Shown: positions 15,274-20,800 of the stretch, in pieces
Layout of the letters: each line of letters begins with the position of its first letter
How positions within the stretch are numbered: position 1 is the first letter of the stretch
From: Alphaproteobacteria bacterium
Lineage (GTDB): Bacteria > Pseudomonadota > Alphaproteobacteria > Zavarziniales > Zavarziniaceae
Assembly (NCBI GenBank): GCA_021774355.1
Contig: JAJFJE010000168.1
Location: forward strand, 1 to 20,800
Length of the DNA stretch: 20,800 nucleotides
Reading direction: 5' to 3'
Made by a program: the position numbers and the translations under genes
The notes under the pieces: generated by a model
What the model saw: the letters and a program-made list of their open reading frames with translations, nothing else
Told to the model about the DNA's origin: nothing
Databases searched by the model: none

Positions 15274-16421
15274 CGAACCGGTCGCCGCCCGTCATCGCCG
15301 ATGCCCCCGCGGCCGCTCCTCCGGCGGCCGCTCCTCCAGCAACCGCTCCCCCAGCGGGCGACCCGCCCGTGGTCGCCTGCCAGCCGGCGGAGGAGCCGGA
15401 GGCCGGCATCGCCGCTCCCGCCGCCCCGGAAGCGCCCCGCCCCGCGGCGCCCCGCCCCGCGGCGACCGACCGGATGGCGACCGGCCGGATGGCGACCGGG
15501 ACGGGGACCGCCCCGCGCCACGCCGAGGAGGAGCGGCGGCCCACCCGCCGGCAGTTCCTGAGCAACGAGTTCCTGACGATGGCGTTCGCCGGGGTCGCCG
15601 CCATGCCCACCATTACCGGCGGCACCGCCTGGCTGGTCGACCGCATCAAGGAAATCCCCGAAGAGGCGCGGCAAAGCGTCCGCAACATGTCCCGGTACCG
15701 GGACATTTTTTTGCGGGACCTGGGAAGCCAGTTCTATTTCCGGCCGGGCAACGTCATCTACAACCGCGAGGCGACGCCGGACGACGACCTGGCGGCGATC
15801 ACCGCGATCAACAGCTTCTTCGCGCTGGACCGCGACTGCAGGATCCTGCCGGACGGCCCGGACCTGACCATGGACACGGCCTTGATCTGCATCGGTTCGC
15901 CGGCCACCAACCTGTTTTCCAACCGATGCTTCACCTGCATCGGACAGCACACCATCTGCGATGCCGACGGGCGGCCCTACCGGCTGGAATTCGCCCATTT
16001 CACCGACGTGTCGGAGCGGACGGTCCGGCGGATGCTCAACGGCAAGTCGGTGGTCGAGCCGAACTACCAGATCCGCGATGTCGGCCGCCGCCGCACCTAT
16101 GACAGCTTTCTCGAACGCGACGGCCAGCCGCGGGACGCCTATCTGCTGTTCTCGAAGCTGCCCCATCCGGTGATCCGGAATCGGGCGGTCACGGTCTGGG
16201 CGGGCAATATCGGCCCGGGCACGGAAGCGACCCGCATCGTCCTGAGCGAGGATTTCCTGGGCACCGATGTCGGCCGGCGCCTGGAGGTGATCGCCGGGAG
16301 CGAGCCCTATTTCCAGGCCCTGTTCAAGGTCGACCAGATCGTCCTCGACCGCGACCGGGGCCGCCACCTTCCGACCATTTGCCAGTTGCTTGAGGTGCGG
16401 CCGTTGCGCCCGCCCGCGTGA
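15270..16421 (+). CDS. Uncharacterised protein with Pro/Ala-rich N-terminus and Tat-like/transmembrane anchor
   Basis: I do not recognise this 383-residue protein (from 15270; in-frame ATG at 15228 would add 14 residues). Residues 1-90 are Pro/Ala-rich with pentapeptide repeats. TRRQFLS at 92-98, followed by a hydrophobic stretch to about 123, looks like a twin-arginine signal or a signal anchor, unusually far from the N-terminus; an in-frame ATG at 15489 would give a Tat signal of normal length. Residues ~125-383 are a compact domain with LICIGSPATNLFS (IGSPATN 208-214), LPHPVIRNRAVTVWAGNIGPGT (GNIGPGT 312-318) and a final LLEVRPLRP. A 'GSPxxN ... xLPxP ... GxxGPGT ... RPL' series occurs, as I recall, in unnamed bacterial proteins with a possible nucleotide- or ligand-binding fold; I would not assign a function. 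It follows moaA by about 108 bp and is convergent with the oxidoreductase gene. Confidence 0.75.
   Translation: MTNRSPPVIADAPAAAPPAAAPPATAPPAGDPPVVACQPAEEPEAGIAAPAAPEAPRPAAPRPAATDRMATGRMATGTGTAPRHAEEERRPTRRQFLSNEFLTMAFAGVAAMPTITGGTAWLVDRIKEIPEEARQSVRNMSRYRDIFLRDLGSQFYFRPGNVIYNREATPDDDLAAITAINSFFALDRDCRILPDGPDLTMDTALICIGSPATNLFSNRCFTCIGQHTICDADGRPYRLEFAHFTDVSERTVRRMLNGKSVVEPNYQIRDVGRRRTYDSFLERDGQPRDAYLLFSKLPHPVIRNRAVTVWAGNIGPGTEATRIVLSEDFLGTDVGRRLEVIAGSEPYFQALFKVDQIVLDRDRGRHLPTICQLLEVRPLRPPA
15309..15353 (+). repeat. 15-bp tandem repeat, three copies (in frame)
   Basis: GCGGCCGCTCCTCCG, GCGGCCGCTCCTCCA and GCAACCGCTCCCCCA follow each other without gap and encode Ala/Pro pentapeptides in the linker of the unknown membrane protein. 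Confidence 0.85.
15432..15461 (+). repeat. 15-bp tandem repeat, two identical copies (in frame)
   Basis: GCGCCCCGCCCCGCG occurs twice in a row and encodes a repeated Pro/Arg/Ala pentapeptide in the same linker. The unit is unrelated to the one at 15309. Confidence 0.85.
15470..15499 (+). repeat. 15-bp tandem repeat, two identical copies (in frame)
   Basis: CCGGATGGCGACCGG occurs twice in a row and encodes RMATG-RMATG just before the Tat-like motif. Each copy supplies an in-frame ATG. Confidence 0.85.
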
Positions 16422-16439
16422 CCGCCGCCGGGTCCCGGC

Positions 16440-17681
16440 CTAATCCCCGCCTGCCGCCGTGCCGGGCAGCCCCAGCAGGCGGTCCAGGATCGGCGAGGGC
16501 GCATCGGCCTCGCAGGTCACCATGGGCCCCTGCTCCATCGCCACCGCATTCGCCGCCAGCCAGCGCAGGACGCCCGCCTGCTCGCGCACCCCGTCACGGC
16601 CGGACCGGGCGTCCGGCTGCAGGCGCCAGCGGCATACCAGCTCGACCTGCAGGTCGTATTTGCCCTCATAGCCGTCGGCGAGCGACAATTCGAGCACGGC
16701 GTCCGGGTGATCGGTCAGGCTGACCCGGACCCGCCGCCGATCCAGGTCGGCATGGAGGGTGCCACCCGCGGCCGCGACGGACAGGAAACGGCCGGTACGG
16801 TGGTGCGGGATATATTTCCCGACCACCAGCTCGGCTCGCGGCCCGGCCGCCGCCCCGGGGGACCATTCGCCCTCCAGGCGCAGACAGGTGGCGGCACCGG
16901 CAACCGCCGATTCGACCGCGGTGCCGCGCCCGGCCACGTGCCAGCGCCAGCCATCGCCGCGCCGCCCCGCTCCCAACACCGCGCCGGCCGCCTCGACCAA
17001 CAGCAGGCCGTGAATCCCGGTCTCGAACAGCAGCATCCCGGGATCCAGCGCCCACCGCCGGACCGTCGCCGACGACGAGCGTTCGGTGCCTTCGAGCAGC
17101 CAGGCCCGGGCGCCGGTCAGCGCCCCCAGCCGGCTGCGATACTCCGCAATCACCCCGTCAAGTGCCGCCGGATTGATCGTCCGGGACCCGCCCGTCGGAC
17201 TTGCGATCGCACCGGACATGCAATCTGAAAGCTCCGGCCATTGGTGCAGAAAATACGAATAAGGCGCGGCCTTCTCGAGCGTGTAATAACTGAGGCAGAA
17301 CAGGCGGTCCTGGCGCCCAACGAAACGATCAAGCGAAAATATTTCTTCACGACTTGAGCTGATCGGCTTTTCACATACGACATGCGTATGACGATCCAGA
17401 AAGAAATCGACATAGAATACATGTTGGTCGGGCGGAGTGCAGATGAACACCAGATCCGCCTCCGCCGCGGCTTCGGCCGCCGACAGGGATGTCGGATGGC
17501 CCATGAGGCGGGCGCCGGACGTCTCCGGGAGCGGCGCGCCCATGCCTATATCGTGAAGGGTGATCGGGCCGATGGGCCAGCGGCTTCGGGCCCGGCTCAG
17601 GGCCGGCAGAAGCCGATGAATGACCACGTCGCCCGCGCCCAGGATCGCGACACGGAGGGGCTGATCGATCGCCTCAGACAC
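16440..17681 (-). CDS. Gfo/Idh/MocA-family oxidoreductase
   Basis: A 413-residue NAD(P)-dependent dehydrogenase-like protein. The Rossmann entry is VAILGAGDVV (residues 11-20), the second half of the nucleotide site includes DLVFICTPPDQH (76-87), and the family hallmark EKP is at 104-106 (VVCEKPISS). The C-terminal part (about 155-410) is the mixed alpha/beta domain, including FETGIHGLLLVEAAG where the family places its catalytic histidine near a conserved helix; I could not match that residue with certainty. Substrate is unknown; relatives act on sugars, inositol or glycosylated compounds. It begins with a GTG at 17681 that has GAGTGG a few bases upstream. The codons for about residues 75-154 are much poorer in GC than the rest. 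It is a single gene, convergent with the unknown protein and divergent from nadK. Confidence 0.85.
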   Translation of the reverse strand: MSEAIDQPLRVAILGAGDVVIHRLLPALSRARSRWPIGPITLHDIGMGAPLPETSGARLMGHPTSLSAAEAAAEADLVFICTPPDQHVFYVDFFLDRHTHVVCEKPISSSREEIFSLDRFVGRQDRLFCLSYYTLEKAAPYSYFLHQWPELSDCMSGAIASPTGGSRTINPAALDGVIAEYRSRLGALTGARAWLLEGTERSSSATVRRWALDPGMLLFETGIHGLLLVEAAGAVLGAGRRGDGWRWHVAGRGTAVESAVAGAATCLRLEGEWSPGAAAGPRAELVVGKYIPHHRTGRFLSVAAAGGTLHADLDRRRVRVSLTDHPDAVLELSLADGYEGKYDLQVELVCRWRLQPDARSGRDGVREQAGVLRWLAANAVAMEQGPMVTCEADAPSPILDRLLGLPGTAAGGD

Positions 17682-17808
17682 GGTCCACTCGCCAGCCGTT
17701 GCGTTTGCATCGTCGGCACCACGATAACCCGCGCGCCCGGTGATCGGGGGTGGGAAAACGACGCAGGAGCCGTTTCACGGTCCGGCGCGGCCCGCGCCCC
17801 CCTCATGC

Positions 17809-17850
17809 CGGATCGGGGCTTGTCCGCGATCCGACGGGCGATGCTATGAT
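17809..17850 (+). promoter_or_regulatory. Predicted nadK promoter with overlapping dyad
   Basis: The extended -10 TGC-TATGAT (-10 at 17845-17850) is preceded at 19 bp by TTGTCC (17820-17825). An inverted repeat, CGGATCG (17809-17815) and CGATCCG (17827-17833), encloses the -35. The long spacer makes the -35 weak, but the extended -10 can compensate. It would give a leader of about 90 nt before nadK. Confidence 0.45.
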
Positions 17851-17887
17851 TGCGCCGGCCGGACGGGTTCCGGCGGTTCGCGTACCG

Positions 17888-17908
17888 GCCCCGCCGCAAC
17901 GGCGGGGC
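17888..17908 (+). promoter_or_regulatory. Perfect GC hairpin in the nadK leader
   Basis: GCCCCGCCG (17888-17896) and CGGCGGGGC (17900-17908) form a 9-bp stem with a CAA loop, 38 bp before the nadK ATG. No T-run follows, so it is not a standard terminator. It could act on mRNA stability or initiation. Confidence 0.5.
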
Positions 17909-17946
17909 ACGGCGGACCGGTCATTTGGGATGTCGCCGCAACTTTC

Positions 17947-18723
17947 ATGAACCGAGATCGCATCGCCTTCCTCGCCGCCTCGACCCCGGAGGCGGAAGCG
18001 GCGTTGAGCCGCCTGCGCGGACGCTATGGCGAGGCCGGCGCCGACGCCGAGGTCCTTGTCGCCCTGGGCGGCGACGGCCTGATCCTGCAGGCCCTGCATC
18101 AGGTGATGGCCATGGCGCCCGAGCGGCGGGTGCCGGTCTATGGCATGAATCTGGGCACCGTCGGCTTCCTCATGAACGAGTTTTCCGAGGACGACCTGGC
18201 CGAACGCCTGGCCCGGGCCGAGGCCTCGGTCCTCAACCCGCTGCGCATGCGCACCCGCCAGGCGGATGGCCGGCGCCAGGTCGGCCTTGCCATCAACGAG
18301 GTGTCGCTGTTCCGCGAGACCCACCAGGCGGCGCGCATCCGGATCTCGATCGACGGCCGGGTGCGGCTCGAGTCGCTGACCTGCGACGGCATCCTGCTGG
18401 CCACCCCGGCGGGCAGCACCGCCTATAATCTTTCGGCCCACGGACCCATCCTGCCGCACGACGCCGGGGTCCTCGCCCTGACCCCGATCAGCGCCTTCCG
18501 CCCCCGGCGCTGGCGCGGCGCCCTGCTGCCGCGGGGCGCTCAGCTCCGGCTGGAGGTGCTGGAAAGCGACAAGCGGCCGGTCGCCGCGGTGGCCGACAAT
18601 ACCGAGGTCCGCAGCGTCGTCGACGTCGCCATCGCCGAGGACCGGTCGATCGCCCTGGATCTCCTGTTCGATCCGGGCGGCGCCCTGGCCGAGCGGATCA
18701 TCGCCGAGCAATTCCTGCCCTGA
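17947..18723 (+). CDS. nadK: NAD kinase
   Basis: A 258-residue cytoplasmic enzyme that phosphorylates NAD to NADP with ATP or polyphosphate. The GGDG motif is at 41-44 (VALGGDGLILQ), followed by VYGMNLGTVGFLMNEF (about 63-78), AINEVSLFRE, LLATPAGSTAYNLSAHGPILP and a C-terminal VADNTEVRSV block, all in the family order. Length is typical for the short alphaproteobacterial form (about 255). The frame extends upstream of 17947, but that region includes the promoter and hairpin and shows no conserved protein, so I use the ATG at 17947. The ribosome site is weak. The stop overlaps the next ATG (TGATG), so nadK and the AbrB-family gene are translationally coupled. Confidence 0.96.
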   Translation: MNRDRIAFLAASTPEAEAALSRLRGRYGEAGADAEVLVALGGDGLILQALHQVMAMAPERRVPVYGMNLGTVGFLMNEFSEDDLAERLARAEASVLNPLRMRTRQADGRRQVGLAINEVSLFRETHQAARIRISIDGRVRLESLTCDGILLATPAGSTAYNLSAHGPILPHDAGVLALTPISAFRPRRWRGALLPRGAQLRLEVLESDKRPVAAVADNTEVRSVVDVAIAEDRSIALDLLFDPGGALAERIIAEQFLP

Positions 18724-19766
18724 TGCCCAGGGTGGCTGCGACCCTGGCGCTCGGTGCGGCCGGCGGCATCGTGTTCCACGCCCTGCACCTGCCCCTGGCC
18801 TGGATGCTGGGCAGCATGCTGGCCGTCATGGCCGCCGCCCTTGCCGGCTTCCACGCCCGGGTGCCGCTGCGCCTGCGCAGCGGCATGATCATGGTGCTGG
18901 GGGTCCTGCTGGGCAGCGCCTTCCACCCCGAACTGCTCGGAGTGATCGGCGGCTGGTTGCCGGCGATCGGCCTGCAGATCGTCTTCCTGGCCGCGGCCAC
19001 CCTCGCCTGCGTCGCCTTTTTCCGCCGCTTCGGCGGGCTCGACCCGGTGACCGGCTTTTTCGCGGCAACACCCGGCGGCATCAGCATCATGGCCCTGCTG
19101 GCCGAGAGCAATGGCGGCGACGCCAAGATCGTCTCGGTCATTCACGCCACCCGGATCATGACCGTCGTCATGGTCGTGCCGTTCCTGTTCACCGGCCTGG
19201 CCGGACGCGCCGTGCCGGCCCTGCCCGCCGGCACCACCACCTTGTTGGATATCCTGCCGGGCGATGCCCTGTGGCTGGTCCTGGCGGCCCTGAGCGGGCT
19301 GCCGCTGGGCCGCCTGCTGCGGTTTCCCACCCCCGCCCTGACCGGGCCGCTGGCCGTCTCGGCGGCACTGCACCTTGCCGGGCTGAGCGAGGCCCGGCCG
19401 CCGGTCGAGCTGGTCGCGATCTCCCAGGTGGTGATCGGGGCCTCGCTCGGCACCATGTTCGCCGGCGTCACCCTGGCCAGCCTGTGGCGGCCGATCATTC
19501 TCGCCATCCTGTCCAGCCTGGGCATGATCGGCAGCGCCTGGGTCCTCGCCGCCGCGGTGGCGGCGCCGCTCGGCCTCGACCCCCATGCCGTGATGCTGTC
19601 GCTCGCTCCCGGCGGCCTGGCCGAGATGAGCCTGGTCGCCCTGAGCATCGGCACCGACACCGCCTTCGTCTCGGCCATGCACGTGATCCGCATCGCCCTG
19701 GTGATCGGCGCGGTACCCTTCGTCTGGCGCCTGGCGCGGCGGCCCACCGGACCGCCTGACGGATGA
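18723..19766 (+). CDS. AbrB-family (PF05145-type) integral membrane protein
   Basis: A 347-residue protein built almost entirely of hydrophobic helices, about ten by eye, arranged as two similar halves. Each half has the family's repeated pattern: LPLAWMLGSMLA ... GVLLGSAF ... FFAATPGGISIMALLAE in the first, and PALTGPLAVSAALHLAG ... QVVIGASLGTMF ... LSLAPGGLAEMSLVAL in the second. The paired 'T/APGG' segments (near 117-121 and 296-300) are characteristic. The family is often labelled AbrB or 'putative ammonia monooxygenase'; that enzyme label is misleading, as the proteins look like inner-membrane transporters or regulators of unknown substrate. This is not the AbrB DNA-binding regulator. 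The ATG at 18723 overlaps the nadK stop, and a GntR regulator follows 93 bp later. Confidence 0.88.
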   Translation: MPRVAATLALGAAGGIVFHALHLPLAWMLGSMLAVMAAALAGFHARVPLRLRSGMIMVLGVLLGSAFHPELLGVIGGWLPAIGLQIVFLAAATLACVAFFRRFGGLDPVTGFFAATPGGISIMALLAESNGGDAKIVSVIHATRIMTVVMVVPFLFTGLAGRAVPALPAGTTTLLDILPGDALWLVLAALSGLPLGRLLRFPTPALTGPLAVSAALHLAGLSEARPPVELVAISQVVIGASLGTMFAGVTLASLWRPIILAILSSLGMIGSAWVLAAAVAAPLGLDPHAVMLSLAPGGLAEMSLVALSIGTDTAFVSAMHVIRIALVIGAVPFVWRLARRPTGPPDG

Positions 19767-19779
19767 CGGATGACATCCG
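19767..19779. promoter_or_regulatory. Short perfect palindrome after the membrane protein gene
   Basis: CGGATG-A-CATCCG is a 6-bp inverted repeat around one base, directly after the stop codon at 19764-19766 and 81 bp before the GntR start. It could be an operator for the regulator gene or chance. Confidence 0.3.
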
Positions 19780-19859
19780 GGCGCCACCGCACGGGCCACA
19801 CTGAACATCGCTTGAGCGGAATCCCGGCGCGGTGGACACTGCCAGGCAGGAGCGACGGA

Positions 19860-20564
19860 ATGGCAACCAGGAAGAACGTGGCGAGCATGCGCAGGCCGGC
19901 GGACGATACGGTACCCAGCCGGGTCGACGAATTGTGCCGCCAACTGGCCGACGACATCATGGAGGGCACCCTGCTGCCCGGCATCCGGCTGGACGAGATG
20001 GGCCTGGCGACCCGCTTCGGGGTGTCCCGCACCCCGGTCCGCGAGGCGCTGCGCCAGCTCGAAGCCATGGGCCTGGTGCAGAAGCGGCCCAATCGCGGGG
20101 TGGTGGTGACCGTGATCACCCGCGAGCGGCTGACCCAGATGTTCGCGGCCATGGCCGAGCTGGAGGCGGCCTGCGCCCGCCTGGCGGCGCAGCATATGAG
20201 CGCCGCCGAACGCGATGCCCTGCAGACCTTGCACCGGGCCAGCCTGGGCCTGGTCCAGAGCGGCGATATCCAGGCCTATGAGCGGGTCAACCAGCAATTC
20301 CACATGGCACTTTATCGTGGCTGTCACAACGGCCCGCTGCTGGAGATGGCCCAGGCCATGCGCCGGCGGGTGGCGCCGTTTCGCCGGGCCCAGTTCCGGG
20401 TGGTCGGCCGCCTCGGGCAGTCGCTCGACGAGCACGACAAGGTCGTCACCTGCATCCTGCGCGGTGATCCCGACGGCGCCGCCACGGCCATGCGCAGCCA
20501 TATCCTGACCGTCCGGGATGCCTCCCATCACTATGTCGAGAGCCACCTTCCAGCCCTTCCCTAG
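19860..20564 (+). CDS. GntR family transcriptional regulator, FadR subfamily (FCD domain)
   Basis: A 234-residue DNA-binding regulator. Residues ~20-82 are the winged helix-turn-helix, with LDEMGLATRFGVSRTPVREALRQLEAMGLV (44-73) and the wing RPNRGVVV (76-83). The rest is an all-helical FCD ligand domain with QFHMALYRG, SLDEHDKVVTCILRGD and AMRSHILTV carrying the three histidines that bind metal in this family. The usual Asp four residues before the first His is Asn here (NQQFH), so metal binding may differ. I start at the ATG at 19860, which has AGGAG (19848-19852) at 7-nt spacing; the frame is open from 19770 but without support. The regulator may control the AbrB-family gene or, more likely, a gene to the right, where a palindrome overlies a possible promoter. 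Confidence 0.93.
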   Translation: MATRKNVASMRRPADDTVPSRVDELCRQLADDIMEGTLLPGIRLDEMGLATRFGVSRTPVREALRQLEAMGLVQKRPNRGVVVTVITRERLTQMFAAMAELEAACARLAAQHMSAAERDALQTLHRASLGLVQSGDIQAYERVNQQFHMALYRGCHNGPLLEMAQAMRRRVAPFRRAQFRVVGRLGQSLDEHDKVVTCILRGDPDGAATAMRSHILTVRDASHHYVESHLPALP

Positions 20565-20569
20565 CATCC

Positions 20570-20587
20570 GCATACAGTTTTGTATGC
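20570..20587. promoter_or_regulatory. Palindrome GCATACA-N4-TGTATGC, candidate GntR/FCD operator
   Basis: The 7-bp arms are perfect and separated by GTTT, starting 6 bp after the GntR stop. ATAC/GTAT half sites are common in operators of FCD-type regulators. No T-run follows, so it is not an intrinsic terminator. Confidence 0.5.
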
Positions 20588-20606
20588 AAGATAGAACTGC
20601 TATCAT
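20580..20606 (+). promoter_or_regulatory. Possible rightward promoter overlapping the palindrome
   Basis: The extended -10 TGC-TATCAT (-10 at 20601-20606, five of six) is preceded by TTGTAT (20580-20585) at 15 bp. The -35 lies inside the palindrome's right arm, so a bound regulator would block it. The spacer is short. Confidence 0.4.
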
Positions 20607-20661
20607 ATTGATATTTTTATTTAATTTTTTAATCGTCGAAGATGATGGCGAAATTTTGGCC

Positions 20662-20693
20662 GATCTGTCCGTTTTTTAGACAGGTCTGAAAAA
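20662..20693 (+). promoter_or_regulatory. Overlapping, mutually exclusive hairpins
   Basis: GATCTGTC (20662-20669) can pair with GACAGGTC (20679-20686), an 8-bp stem with one G-U. The loop T-run plus AGAC (20672-20681) can instead pair with GTCTGAAAAA (20684-20693). Both use 20679-20686, so only one can form. Confidence 0.4.
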
Positions 20694-20800
20694 GCGCTCA
20701 TATTCCAGGCAATTGCCGATGCGGCAGGACGAACGGCGTTGTTTTCCCTGGCAGTTTTACGTGACAGGCCGAAGCCGGACGGGTCCGGCCCCGGCGGCCG

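Larger units (their letters stand above)
20565..20800. other. AT-rich intergenic stretch to window end
   Basis: No gene is visible in these 236 bases. Bases 20581-20640 are only 23% GC (14 of 60), against about 70% for the window. It holds a perfect palindrome, a possible promoter pointing right, and a pair of overlapping hairpins. Confidence 0.7.

Noticed and set aside
15309..15353. CRISPR-like short repeats
   Set aside because: The copies are contiguous, 15 bp, without spacers and in a coding frame.
15261..16367. Open frame of 368 codons antisense to the unknown protein
   Set aside because: The plus-strand frame has structured sequence with signal anchor and motifs; the antisense reads as compositional noise.
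17740..17946. N-terminal extension of nadK
   Set aside because: The extra 69 codons cover the promoter and hairpin and show no NAD kinase similarity.
18723..19766. Ammonia monooxygenase
   Set aside because: That is a legacy label for this membrane family; no metal site or AmoABC similarity is visible.
20570..20587. Terminator of the GntR gene
   Set aside because: The seven-pair stem is followed by AAGATAG, not a T-run; the symmetric arms fit an operator better.
18540..20606. Open frame of 688 codons on the minus strand
   Set aside because: Shadow of nadK, the AbrB-family gene and the GntR gene; no recognisable domain.

Overview
The window is about 70% GC and reads as the chromosome of an alphaproteobacterium, probably Rhodospirillales-like. 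That placement is an inference from composition, the overlapping sdhE-mfd pair, the form-II CoxL-type molybdoenzyme and the YcnI/CopCD copper cluster. Coding density is high. I see no rRNA, tRNA, CRISPR array, insertion sequence or phage gene.

Layout. 1-745 (-) is the N-terminal part of a YddA/SbmA-like ABC transporter. 1013-1474 (-) is a small lipoprotein. 1595-2437 (+) is a solitary Dam-family adenine methylase. 2442-5400 (-) is a copper-handling cluster in the order DUF2946-like protein, YcnI, small periplasmic protein, CopC-CopD fusion; the last three genes overlap by 4 nt at each junction. 5457-9232 (-) is sdhE-mfd, again overlapping by 4 nt. 9304-14006 (-) is glpK, two YbaY-type lipoproteins and an orphan CoxL-like molybdopterin subunit, tightly spaced on one strand. 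moaA (14133-15161, +) is divergent from glpK. A membrane-anchored protein of unknown function follows (15270-16421, +). It is convergent with a Gfo/Idh/MocA oxidoreductase (16440-17681, -). The window ends with nadK overlapping an AbrB-family membrane protein, then a GntR/FCD regulator (17947-20564, +), and a strikingly AT-rich intergenic stretch.

How the genes relate. The copper proteins form one periplasm/inner-membrane module: YcnI and the CopC domain both expose an N-terminal histidine (His22 in each precursor) after signal cleavage, as expected for copper binding. MoaA makes the first intermediate of the molybdenum cofactor that the CoxL-like enzyme needs, but its own iron-sulfur and FAD subunits are not here. 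SdhE (flavinylation of succinate dehydrogenase) and Mfd (transcription-coupled repair) are co-transcribed.

The most interesting signals are non-coding or compositional: (i) a well-matched -35/-10 pair placed so that sdhE-mfd mRNA would be leaderless, with its -35 in the arm of a REP-like palindrome; (ii) an unknown protein with three different 15-bp in-frame tandem repeats and a seven-codon upstream ORF coupled to its start; (iii) a 23%-GC segment after the GntR regulator with a perfect palindrome over a possible promoter and mutually exclusive hairpins; (iv) a half-kilobase-scale GC drop inside the Gfo/Idh/MocA gene. I found no clearly new multi-gene system.
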